This document shows positions 1 through 6,654 of a DNA stretch of 20,010 bases, piece after piece. Made by a program: the position numbers and the translations under genes. The DNA comes from CAYLNH01 sp964384625 (lineage in GTDB: Bacteria; Verrucomicrobiota; Lentisphaeria; JABSQK01): assembly GCA_964384625.1 (NCBI GenBank), contig CAYLNH010000121.1:1-20010 (forward strand), read 5' to 3'. Numbering within the stretch: the first letter of the stretch is position 1; each line of letters begins with the position of its first letter. The notes under the pieces are model-generated. The model made no database searches, had not been told where the DNA came from, and saw only the letters and a program-made list of their open reading frames with translations.

Positions 1-1113
1 TTGTAGGGGTGTTGCAATGCGAGTGCCTGTCCTGCTGCATTGGAAGATCCGCTGGGTGTCGCGGAAGATCGCGCCGTCCGGGTATTCCGGTTCGGTGGAC
101 CAGTCGACCTTCCACATCTTGCGGCGGCGGAACTTGTCTTTGAACTTGTTCTGCAGGACACCGCGTTTCTCGAGACTGACCATGCAGGCGCGGGTACAGC
201 CGCGAGCGCCGCAGACCGCCTGGCCGGTGTTGTAAAGGTTGCGGGGCTTTTTGTAGAACGGACTCCAATCGCCGCGACCAACGTCCTTGCCGTGCATGCC
301 GCCGTCCATGTACTTGTCCTCGTCGGCCAAGGGTTCCTCCGACCATTCGCCGCCGCGGAAGGTGACGTCGCATTTGCTCATGTCGACGTTGGCCCATTCG
401 ACTTCGCGGCCGGCCAGCGTGACCTTCACTGGATTATCCGCATCAAAACAGCCGCCGGGACACTGCTGCACGCAGGCCATGCACTTGTTGCAGAGCTGCG
501 GGCCGTCATAGAGCGGGTCCGGCGCCAATTCGACGTCCGTCATGATGATGCCGACGCGGTTGCGCGGGCCGAACTGCGGTGACAGAAACATCTTGCTGAA
601 ACCGATCTCGCCGAGACCACAGAGGAACGCCGCAATCCGCAACTGCACCATGATGTCCGGCGCCGCGCGCCCGGGGGCCACCGGCCGGCTGAAACGGTTC
701 TTCAAAAACCCCTCGTTGTCGATCGCGCGCCAGTCGCTCTGGTGCCCCATCGGCACGGCTTCGTAGCCGCGGTCCTCAACGAACTTCGCCAGGTTGATCA
801 CGGTCATCGGCATATAGAGATAGGTGATGCCGCCGTAGCCCATGGCCGAGTAGTTGCTGAAGTAGGTGCCTTCCTCGACGCCGCGCATGCTGCCGCGCAT
901 GACGCGAAAGACCATGCCGATAATGGATTTGCACTCGGGCATGATCTGCTTGGGATCCATCTGGATCGGCGCCCCGTCCCAGCGGTCGATGCTGCCGATA
1001 CCGACGGCGTCGGCGCCGAACGCCAGCGCCGCTTTCTTCACTGCGTTCGCGGCTTCCACCGGATCGTGGTCCAGGTCTTCCTGGCCGAATTCACGTTCGA
1101 TTGCCTGTGACAT
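1..1113 (-). CDS. 4Fe-4S cluster protein, QueG/reductive-dehalogenase-like (partial, runs off left edge)
   Basis: The gene starts at ATG 1113-1111 and stays open for 371 codons to the window edge, so the C-terminus is missing. A good ribosome site (AGGAAAGG, about 8 nt upstream) supports this start. Residues 208-218 form a C-x2-C-x2-C-x3-C-P ferredoxin motif (C208, C211, C214, C218). A second cysteine cluster, C301-x4-C-x3-C310, could complete another cluster. The N-terminal 200 residues hold the pattern seen in QueG and reductive-dehalogenase-like proteins: an FGADAVGIG segment near the start, then a LCGLGEIGFSK segment before the clusters. I infer a cytoplasmic redox protein carrying two Fe-S clusters; no Tat or Sec signal is visible. 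The substrate is unknown. It lies downstream of the IclR-type gene on the same strand but is separated from it by the tandem array. Alternative: a generic ferredoxin-like protein of PVC bacteria with no known role. Confidence 0.7.
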   Translation of the reverse strand, partial: MSQAIEREFGQEDLDHDPVEAANAVKKAALAFGADAVGIGSIDRWDGAPIQMDPKQIMPECKSIIGMVFRVMRGSMRGVEEGTYFSNYSAMGYGGITYLYMPMTVINLAKFVEDRGYEAVPMGHQSDWRAIDNEGFLKNRFSRPVAPGRAAPDIMVQLRIAAFLCGLGEIGFSKMFLSPQFGPRNRVGIIMTDVELAPDPLYDGPQLCNKCMACVQQCPGGCFDADNPVKVTLAGREVEWANVDMSKCDVTFRGGEWSEEPLADEDKYMDGGMHGKDVGRGDWSPFYKKPRNLYNTGQAVCGARGCTRACMVSLEKRGVLQNKFKDKFRRRKMWKVDWSTEPEYPDGAIFRDTQRIFQCSRTGTRIATPLQ

Positions 1114-1170
1114 GTTTGTTGCCTTTCCTGTATCAAACCTTGTCCTGAATCTCGTCTCAGATCATCCGGA

Positions 1171-1240
1171 ATTCGTTCGCCCCCTTCGGGGACGTGGTAT
1201 TCCGCGTCAGATACCCCGGGTTCCCTTTGGTCACCCGGGG
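1171..1240. repeat. Dispersed-type hairpin element upstream of the Fe-S gene
   Basis: Two compact hairpins lie here. One is CCCC-TTC-GGGG at 1181-1191. The other has 8-bp perfect arms CCCCGGGT (1214-1221) and ACCCGGGG (1233-1240) around an 11-nt loop. The right arm abuts the first unit of the 82-bp array, whose own unit contains another CCCC-TTC-GGGG hairpin. The arrangement looks like a palindromic interspersed repeat of the kind common in PVC genomes; that it is dispersed genome-wide is my recollection of the type and cannot be shown from this window alone. It could act as a transcript end between the IclR-type gene and the Fe-S gene, though no U-run follows. Confidence 0.55.
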
Positions 1241-1695
1241 CTACTCATGTTGGTACCCCTTCGGGGCACGGAAGGGCCAGAGCTCCTTCAGCCGGAGATT
1301 GTCTCGGCTGCCTTTACCAGGGCTACTCATGTTGGTACCCCTTCGGGGCACGGAAGGGCCAGAGCTCCTTCAGCCGGAGATTGTCTCGGCTGCCTTTACC
1401 AGGGCTACTCATGTTGGTACCCCTTCGGGGCACGGAAGGGCCAGAGCTCCTTCAGCNNNNNNNNNNNNNNNNNNNNNNNNNNNNNNNNNNNNNNNNNNNN
1501 NNNNNNNNNNNNNNNNNNNNNNNNNNNNNNNNNNNNNNNNNNNNNNNNNNNNNNNNGGGCACGGAAGGGCCAGAGCTCCTTCAGCCGGAGATTGTCTCGG
1601 CTGCCTTTACCGGGGCTACTCATGTTGGTACCCCTTCGGGGCACGGAAGGGCCAGAGCTCCTTCAGCCGGAGATTGTCTCGGCTGCCTTTACCAG
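1239..1695. repeat. 82-bp tandem repeat array overlapping the 3' end of the IclR-type gene
   Basis: Identical or nearly identical 82-bp units start at 1239, 1321, 1403 (cut by the gap) and 1614, with a partial unit at 1557-1613 after the gap. The period is exact, as shown by ctactcatg at 1241, 1323, 1405 and 1616. On the minus strand each unit reads: the last ten codons of the regulator (LVKAAETISG), its TGA stop, then about 49 bp carrying a CCCC-GAA-GGGG hairpin and a CAACATGAGTAGCC segment. Only the unit at 1614-1695 is joined to the rest of the regulator gene. One visible variant is a G for A at the unit junction near 1612. The copy number is unknown because the gap lies inside the array. 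Confidence 0.92.
1457..1556. other. Assembly gap (100 N) inside the 82-bp array
   Basis: Exactly 100 N, a conventional placeholder for a gap of unknown length. The flanking phase (1405 to 1616 is 211 bp, not a multiple of 82) confirms that the N count is not the real distance. Confidence 0.97.
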
Positions 1696-2400
1696 TTCGT
1701 TGAGCATTTGCTTCTTCACCTTCGCCTTGCCGTCCGTGTGCATACAAACGCCAAGGCAGGCGGCCAACTCGCCGCCGCCGCCGAAGACCGGCGCCGCAAC
1801 CCGGAAGCGACCGCGGTCGTCAAACGGCAGCGCCGCGTACTCCTCCAGACGTACCGTATCGAGGAACTCGTCGAGTCTGGCCTGGTCGCGCCAGAGGTGA
1901 GCGCCGAACTCGACAAACGGATAGCGCACCAGGATCGGCTCCAGCCGTTCCTCATCCAACATTGCCAGACACAGCAGACCGGACGCGTTGGCGTAGAGGT
2001 TGAAGGTGCGGTCCGACGGCTTCTGCAGGCGTCCCGGCTGGTCCGGGCTCAGCCGCCGCGTCACCACTATCTCGCTGCCGCTGGGCCGGCCGAAGGTGAC
2101 AACCGCGTCCGGCAAGACATTCGCCAGACGGCGCATCGCACCTTCCGCCTGACGCGTGATGGATGAGTTGTGGAACAGGTCGCCCAGTTGCGGTACCGCC
2201 GGGCCGAGGTAGAGTTGCGGGCCGTTCTTCTCGACGAAGCCGCGGGCAGCCAGCGTCCGCACCAGATTATGCGTCGTCGTGACATTGAGGTTCATGGTAG
2301 CGGCCACTTCGTTCAGGCGGATACCGTTCCCGGCAGCGCCCACCACGCGCAGGATATCCAGGCCGCGAATCACCGACTGCACCAGATCACTACCGGCCAT
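1663..2400 (-). CDS. IclR-type transcriptional regulator
   Basis: A 245-residue protein, the usual size for IclR regulators. Residues about 6-66 form the winged helix-turn-helix (SVIRGLDILRVV, then RLNEVAATMNLNVTTTHNLV as the recognition region, then RTLAARGFVEKNG as the wing entry). Residues about 75-240 match the IclR effector-binding domain in length and pattern, ending with FGGGGELAACLGV. I chose ATG 2400 because AGGAG lies 8 nt upstream; an in-frame ATG at 2418 and longer upstream extensions lack such a site. Family members bind small metabolites and act as repressors or activators. Its own promoter and a palindrome in the 5' leader suggest autoregulation. No target gene is obvious; the Fe-S gene downstream on the same strand is one candidate. 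Oddity: its last ten codons are the start of the 82-bp tandem unit. Confidence 0.88.
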   Translation of the reverse strand: MAGSDLVQSVIRGLDILRVVGAAGNGIRLNEVAATMNLNVTTTHNLVRTLAARGFVEKNGPQLYLGPAVPQLGDLFHNSSITRQAEGAMRRLANVLPDAVVTFGRPSGSEIVVTRRLSPDQPGRLQKPSDRTFNLYANASGLLCLAMLDEERLEPILVRYPFVEFGAHLWRDQARLDEFLDTVRLEEYAALPFDDRGRFRVAAPVFGGGGELAACLGVCMHTDGKAKVKKQMLNELVKAAETISG

Positions 2401-2413
2401 AGCTTCTCCTAAA

Positions 2414-2428
2414 TTCATCTTGGATGAA
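2414..2428. promoter_or_regulatory. Palindromic candidate operator in the IclR-type gene leader
   Basis: TTCATC-N3-GATGAA is a perfect 6-bp inverted repeat between the predicted promoter (2453-2480) and the AGGAG ribosome site of the regulator gene. The position suits autorepression by the IclR-type protein. Binding is inferred only from position and symmetry. Confidence 0.45.
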
Positions 2429-2452
2429 GTTTTCTTTGTTACTGATGAATCC

Positions 2453-2480
2453 AATATAGCCAAGGCTGGGGCTGCGTCAA
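2453..2480 (-). promoter_or_regulatory. Sigma70-type promoter of the IclR-type gene
   Basis: On the minus strand TTGACG (2480-2475) and TATATT (2458-2453) are separated by 16 nt, close to the sigma70 consensus. Transcription would start about 45 nt upstream of the chosen ATG at 2400. Confidence 0.6.
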
Positions 2481-2953
2481 GTGGATTTCCGGGATCGAAC
2501 GGATTCCCTGCATGGGAGTGACGGAGGCTTCTTCTTCGGCGCAGCAGACAGACAGCTGCCGCCGCAGCAAGGGAGGAAAAGGAGCCGATCGACAAGCATC
2601 GTCCGGACGGGCGTCCCGTTGTTTATCGAGGAGACCCTGTGCCGCGCCCCGGCAGCTGCAGGGCCTGAGAAGACCTCTTGCCCACCTGCCACCTCGTGTG
2701 GCAGGACGGCGTGGTCGGTTGCTGCTGGACCGAGCTTTCCCGTTTCCTCGTTTGCTTTCGATTCTGCTTGGCTGGCCAAATAGAATCAAACGACGGTAAT
2801 GGAGGCGACGCAAGCTCGCAGCATATTGAGAAAAATCATCCCCCGTTGTCTGTGCTTCTTCCCCTTCGTCTCAACCTTGTCCTTCCTGTTCCGGAGCAGG
2901 ATTTGGCGAAGGCGGGAACAAAGGTGGAGACAAAGGCCGGATAGAGGAAACGG
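2481..2953. other. Intergenic region without a supportable gene
   Basis: Open frames on both strands here are short, overlap one another and match no family I recognise. None has both a convincing ribosome site and protein-like composition. The only clear structure is a symmetric hairpin at 2760-2787: GATTCT and AGAATC arms enclose TTGG/CCAA around a CTGG loop. It could be a regulator site or a small RNA hairpin; I cannot tell. Confidence 0.5.
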
Positions 2954-3087
2954 CTACAGTATTGACTAAATGCTGTAGTAGCTGCATGCCAGATTCCCCC
3001 GTCAGACAAACTGACGGGGGGCTTTCTCGGGACCGAACGGACAAATCGCGGCGCGAACCCTTTCGCGGTCCTGCAGCTACAGCATTT
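2954..3087. repeat. Nested inverted-repeat structure with alternative pairings
   Basis: An outer inverted repeat pairs AAATGCTGTAG-(TAG)-CTGCA (2968-2986) with TGCAGCTACAGCATTT (3072-3087), 16 bp with a 3-nt bulge. Inside are a 10-bp hairpin (2996-3020) and a second one with CGCGAA (3052-3057) and TTCGCG (3062-3067) arms. The 5' outer arm can also pair locally with CTACAGTATT (2954-2963), with one G-T wobble. The left arm therefore has two competing partners. This could be a structured RNA, a small non-autonomous element, or a terminator region for the convergent ends; it lies just past the 3' end of the DUF4838 gene. Confidence 0.6.
2996..3027 (+). terminator. Terminator-like hairpin
   Basis: CCCCCGTCAG (2996-3005), loop acaaa, CTGACGGGGG (3011-3020), followed on the plus strand by GCTTTCTC. 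The stem is a perfect 10 bp but the T-run is short. No plus-strand gene feeds it. On the minus strand, where the DUF4838 gene ends 100 bp earlier, no T-run follows, so it is at best a structure-only terminator for that operon. Confidence 0.4.
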
Positions 3088-3125
3088 CAAGTCTTTCCAC
3101 CACCGCTGCTGACGCTACAACCCGG

Positions 3126-5468
3126 CTACTCGACAAACTTCAATTTGCCGAACGCGCTCAGGTCGGCGCTCCAGGCCGAGTACCGCGTATTCAGCCGGGT
3201 CAGCTCCGGGACGCTCCCTTTCGTCTTGTCCTTCTGGTATGCGTCCGCCTTGCGATGCCGCGTGAAGTTACCGATCCAGAAGAGGCCGGCGCTGCTGGTC
3301 TTCGGGAGCTGGGCGCCGTCATGGTCCTTGAACTCGGTGAACGGGATGAAGACCTCGGCGCTCCAGAAATCCCTGCCGATGTGGATATCGCTCTTGATCC
3401 CCTTGGGTTTCCAGCCGGTCTTCTCGGCTGCGTGGATAAAGAGCAGGCCCTCGTTGCGGGCATCAACGATGATCTGGTAGAAATCGCCGCCCCCCTTTCC
3501 GGTGACATCAAAGAAGATCTCGATGTTGTCGTTGTGCCAGTTGCCGGCCGGTTCTTTCTTCCAGAGCTTGTCCGGCGTCGGTTCGGTCATGCGCAATCCA
3601 AAGGTGATGCCGTCGGGGGTCCAGACCGCGCGGACATGGGTCGGGTAGATCGGGTCCGTCTTCTTGCGGTCCCGGGCGCGGACAAACGACAGCGCGTCGG
3701 CAGCCTTCCAGGCGGGATCATCGAGCTTTCCGTCGATCGTCGGATTGGCTGCTGCCTTCTTGATCATCAGCGGCGCGAATGCGGTGCCCTCGGCATGCTC
3801 CTTCGACTCCTTGAAGAACTGGGTGAATCCCCCCTTGTAGTAGTCGATCCGCTGGCGGATCAGTTTGTCGTCTCCGGCGAGTTTATAGGCTTTCGCGAAA
3901 CACGCTTCCATCTCCTTGACCTCGGCGCGCGGGTAGCTGATTTCGAAAATGTTCTTGGGGCTCACTTTGGCCACCTCCCAGGGGCGCTTCCAGCCCTCGG
4001 CCTGGAGGGCGATGAGACGTCGGATCGGGGGCGCCGCCGGACCGTACATACGCGTGGCGAAGGTGTCGAAGATCGCGTCCGCATCGAGATCGGGATTCCA
4101 GAGCGCCTTCATCCAGGCATAGGCCGAGAGCAGGTGGCGTTGCTCCGGGTAGCCACCGTTCAGAAACGAGCCGACCGTGACGTCTTTCGTATCCTGATAG
4201 TGTTTGATCGCGGCTTCGGCGTAGACGTACGGGGCGCTGGTGAACTCGGCCGGCCAACAGATGTAGTGCCAGTTCTGGATCTTCCGCCCACTCACCTTGG
4301 CCCAGCCGCGGATCAACTTCTCTTCGTGCTGCTTGACCCGCGGATCCTTGAACATAGCCAGCCCCGGCATGGAGCAAAGCTCGACCTCGACATTGCGGGC
4401 CGGGAAGTCGGCCCCCGCGGGGATATCGCAGTAGTTGAGATACGGCAGATAGATGATGGTCAGTTCGGGATGGCGTTTGGCCAGCTCGTCCGAAAGTTTG
4501 CGCGTGAACTCGTACATGATCCGCGAGGCACTGCCGCTCGTGCCCTTCTCCGGGTCGAACAACTTGCGGCAATGCTCGCAGTGGCAGCTTACGCCCTTGT
4601 CCCACGGTGAGACTGTAACCGTCTTGCCATTGATGACGCCGGACTTGCGCCCGCCTTTCAGTTCCTGGTCGATCCGCTCGAGATAGGTCTCGAGGGTCTT
4701 CGGGTGGCCGTAGCAGAGCATCGGGCCGTTGGTCCGCGTCCCATCTTTGTTGAGCTCGAAGATCTCCGGCCGCTCTTTGCGGTAGGTCTTGTCCTTGCCC
4801 CATTTGTGCGGGGCATGGACAATGATGCGGACCGGATGGCTGCCGCCGATGCGCCAGGTCAGAAGATGTTTCTTGTGCCCGTACGGCCAGAGTTCGCGCT
4901 TCTTGAAAACCGGCGCGTCCCCATAGTCGAGGGCCGGGATGGTGAGATCAGCGGCTTTGACTACAGTCCGGCCGCCATGCTCGTCCTCGAAGTACTGGCG
5001 CACCCCGAGGATGCGCTCGGCAAAGTCGATCGTCGCGTAGGCCGATCCCCAGGAACTCCTGCTGTCCTTGCCATAGAGGTACAGGCTGCCGTTCAGTGTC
5101 TTGACGGCAAACGCTTCCGGTTCCATGCCCTCGGCCGAGAGCTTGGCCTTGGCCAGCGACTTCGGAACCCCGATAAAAATGGCCGGCCCGTCATGGTCGT
5201 CCGCCTTGATGACCCGGGGTGCTTTGCCGCACATCTCGCCGAGCGACTTCGCCAGAAACTCAGCCGCCCAGAGCGTGCGCCGGATCGGCTTGTTACCGAT
5301 CACGATCGGCAGCGTGCAGGCGCTGTCGCGGATCAGTTCGATCGGTTTGCCCGCGGGTTTGCCGATCGTTTGGGGAGGGCTCATATCTGCCGGGGTGAGA
5401 AGCTCCTTCGCCTGCACACAACCGATGAGGCAGACCATCGAGACCATAGTCGGAAAAAGCGGTTTCAT
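3126..5468 (-). CDS. Secreted DUF4838 protein with C-terminal CBM9-like domain
   Basis: A 780-residue protein from ATG 5468, with a GGAAG ribosome site before it; longer in-frame starts upstream are less well placed. Residues 1-20 form a signal peptide, and the LIGC motif near residue 17 fits a lipobox, so it may be a lipoprotein. Residues about 35-150 resemble the N-terminal domain shared with alpha-glucuronidase-type enzymes (a leading ELIRDSACTLPIVIG stretch and a GPAIFIG strand). The central part is DUF4838-like, including a C-x-C-x2-C set near residues 294-299 and an IIYLPYLNY strand. From about residue 565 to the end a CBM9-like beta-sandwich follows (PTIDGKLDDPAW, then DNIEIFFDV). Family knowledge points to binding or cleavage of polysaccharide, perhaps uronate-containing; activity is not established. 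It is the third gene of a minus-strand set with the oxidoreductase and the GH9-like enzyme. Confidence 0.85.
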   Translation of the reverse strand: MKPLFPTMVSMVCLIGCVQAKELLTPADMSPPQTIGKPAGKPIELIRDSACTLPIVIGNKPIRRTLWAAEFLAKSLGEMCGKAPRVIKADDHDGPAIFIGVPKSLAKAKLSAEGMEPEAFAVKTLNGSLYLYGKDSRSSWGSAYATIDFAERILGVRQYFEDEHGGRTVVKAADLTIPALDYGDAPVFKKRELWPYGHKKHLLTWRIGGSHPVRIIVHAPHKWGKDKTYRKERPEIFELNKDGTRTNGPMLCYGHPKTLETYLERIDQELKGGRKSGVINGKTVTVSPWDKGVSCHCEHCRKLFDPEKGTSGSASRIMYEFTRKLSDELAKRHPELTIIYLPYLNYCDIPAGADFPARNVEVELCSMPGLAMFKDPRVKQHEEKLIRGWAKVSGRKIQNWHYICWPAEFTSAPYVYAEAAIKHYQDTKDVTVGSFLNGGYPEQRHLLSAYAWMKALWNPDLDADAIFDTFATRMYGPAAPPIRRLIALQAEGWKRPWEVAKVSPKNIFEISYPRAEVKEMEACFAKAYKLAGDDKLIRQRIDYYKGGFTQFFKESKEHAEGTAFAPLMIKKAAANPTIDGKLDDPAWKAADALSFVRARDRKKTDPIYPTHVRAVWTPDGITFGLRMTEPTPDKLWKKEPAGNWHNDNIEIFFDVTGKGGGDFYQIIVDARNEGLLFIHAAEKTGWKPKGIKSDIHIGRDFWSAEVFIPFTEFKDHDGAQLPKTSSAGLFWIGNFTRHRKADAYQKDKTKGSVPELTRLNTRYSAWSADLSAFGKLKFVE

Positions 5469-5545
5469 ATTCTCTTCCTTTCGCATCCCTTGTCGATGTC
5501 CTGAGGTGGCGGCGGACACGACGGCGCGTGTCCCGCCGCGTGAAG

Positions 5546-6622
5546 TCAATCCAGATCCGCCAGACGCTCGATCTGCCCGCTGTCGGCAGATTTCTCGGCG
5601 GCAAAAACCAGGCGCATGGTTTCCAATGCATCCCGGGCTGGGGTCATGGGTCCCTCGCCGGCCAGTACGCGGCGGACAATGTCGCGGTTCTGCGTTGTGC
5701 CGTCATGGAAATACCGGCCGTCCTCTTCCCGGGTCCACGTCTGCTGCTCAACCAGCTTGCTGGTCATGCAGGTCTCGGAGTCGCCCCATTCCCAGCGTTT
5801 CAAGGTGCGGTGGAAGACATCGGTCTCGGCGGCGCCCCTGGTGCCCACGATCAGGTAGCGCAATTCGTGACCGTCGTCCTTCTGCTGGGCAATGTGGTCC
5901 TGCAGCGGATCGCCGGCAAACGTCTCACCGACATACATGACAAAGGTGAGCTGGCTCACGGCGCCATTGGCAAAACGGCAGGTCGTGTGGTAGTTGTCCC
6001 GCACTTCGTAGTAGGGCACCACATTGGGGGCGCAGACAGAGAACACATCCACCACGTCGGAGCCGATCCACCAGCGCGGCAGATCCACATAGTGGCAGAG
6101 TTTCTCGCCGAACATGCTGCCGCCCGTTTCCTTTTTGTTACGCCACGAACCCTTGTGGTGGAACTCGCTGCAGATGTACTTGCACTGCGTATTGATCACA
6201 TCGCCCAGGAGACCGGCGTCGATCCAGTCCTTGACCGTCGTGTAGAGTTTGGAATAGCGCAGCTCGAACCCGATCTGGAAGAACAGGTCCTTGGCCTCCG
6301 CGGCGTCCACCAGCGCGGCTGAATCCCGCAGCGTGGTGGCGATGGGTTTCTCGCACATGATCGCCTTACCCGCGTCAATAGCGCTTCGCACCAGAGGCGC
6401 GTGCGCATCGTTGGAGGCGGTAACAAAAACCAGCTCGACCTCTGGGTCAGCCATCACCTCGGACAGATTGCTTGTTGCCTTCGCCCCGAGCTTGTCGCGC
6501 ACATACGCCAGGCGCTCCTCGCTCACGTCCACACCAATCACATCGTCTACGCCCTCGCATTGGCGCACCAGATTCAGCACGCCGGCGCCCATGCCGCCAC
6601 AGCCAAGCACTGCGATCTTCAT
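5546..6622 (-). CDS. Gfo/Idh/MocA family NAD(P)-dependent oxidoreductase
   Basis: A 358-residue cytoplasmic protein. The N-terminal Rossmann fold carries G7-C-G-G-M-G12 for dinucleotide binding, and residues 91-93 give the family's EKP motif (with catalytic-type K92). A second domain includes GGSMFGEKLCHYVDLPRWW around residues 168-185, with H177 and D180 in the position of the usual substrate/catalytic residues. The family oxidises or reduces sugars, inositols and related polyols. I chose ATG 6622 with GGAG 8 nt upstream; a TTG codon directly before it is also in frame. The gene lies 32 bp after the GH9-like gene and 77 bp before the DUF4838 gene, so the three are probably cotranscribed and this enzyme may process the sugar they release. 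The exact substrate cannot be read from the sequence. Confidence 0.93.
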   Translation of the reverse strand: MKIAVLGCGGMGAGVLNLVRQCEGVDDVIGVDVSEERLAYVRDKLGAKATSNLSEVMADPEVELVFVTASNDAHAPLVRSAIDAGKAIMCEKPIATTLRDSAALVDAAEAKDLFFQIGFELRYSKLYTTVKDWIDAGLLGDVINTQCKYICSEFHHKGSWRNKKETGGSMFGEKLCHYVDLPRWWIGSDVVDVFSVCAPNVVPYYEVRDNYHTTCRFANGAVSQLTFVMYVGETFAGDPLQDHIAQQKDDGHELRYLIVGTRGAAETDVFHRTLKRWEWGDSETCMTSKLVEQQTWTREEDGRYFHDGTTQNRDIVRRVLAGEGPMTPARDALETMRLVFAAEKSADSGQIERLADLD

Positions 6623-6654
6623 CAAAGACTCTCCTTCAAAATGTCCGCGCGTTG

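Noticed and set aside
1239..1695. CRISPR array
   Set aside because: The 82-bp units are contiguous tandem copies without variable spacers, and no cas gene is present.
866..1900. 344-codon plus-strand open frame through the tandem array
   Set aside because: It crosses the N gap, and 82 bp is not a multiple of three, so the apparent protein repeats are only the array read in successive frames.
2439..2944. Small overlapping open frames on both strands of the 2401-3125 intergenic region
   Set aside because: They overlap one another, have no good ribosome site and no recognisable sequence; no real gene can be supported.
2954..3087. Integron attC site or insertion sequence ends
   Set aside because: The arms lack the attC core sequences, no transposase or integrase gene is near and no target-site duplication is apparent.
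3255..4610. 451-codon plus-strand open frame opposite the DUF4838 gene
   Set aside because: The minus-strand frame contains the CBM9-like and DUF4838 segments and a lipoprotein-type signal; the plus-strand product is repetitive and unmatched.
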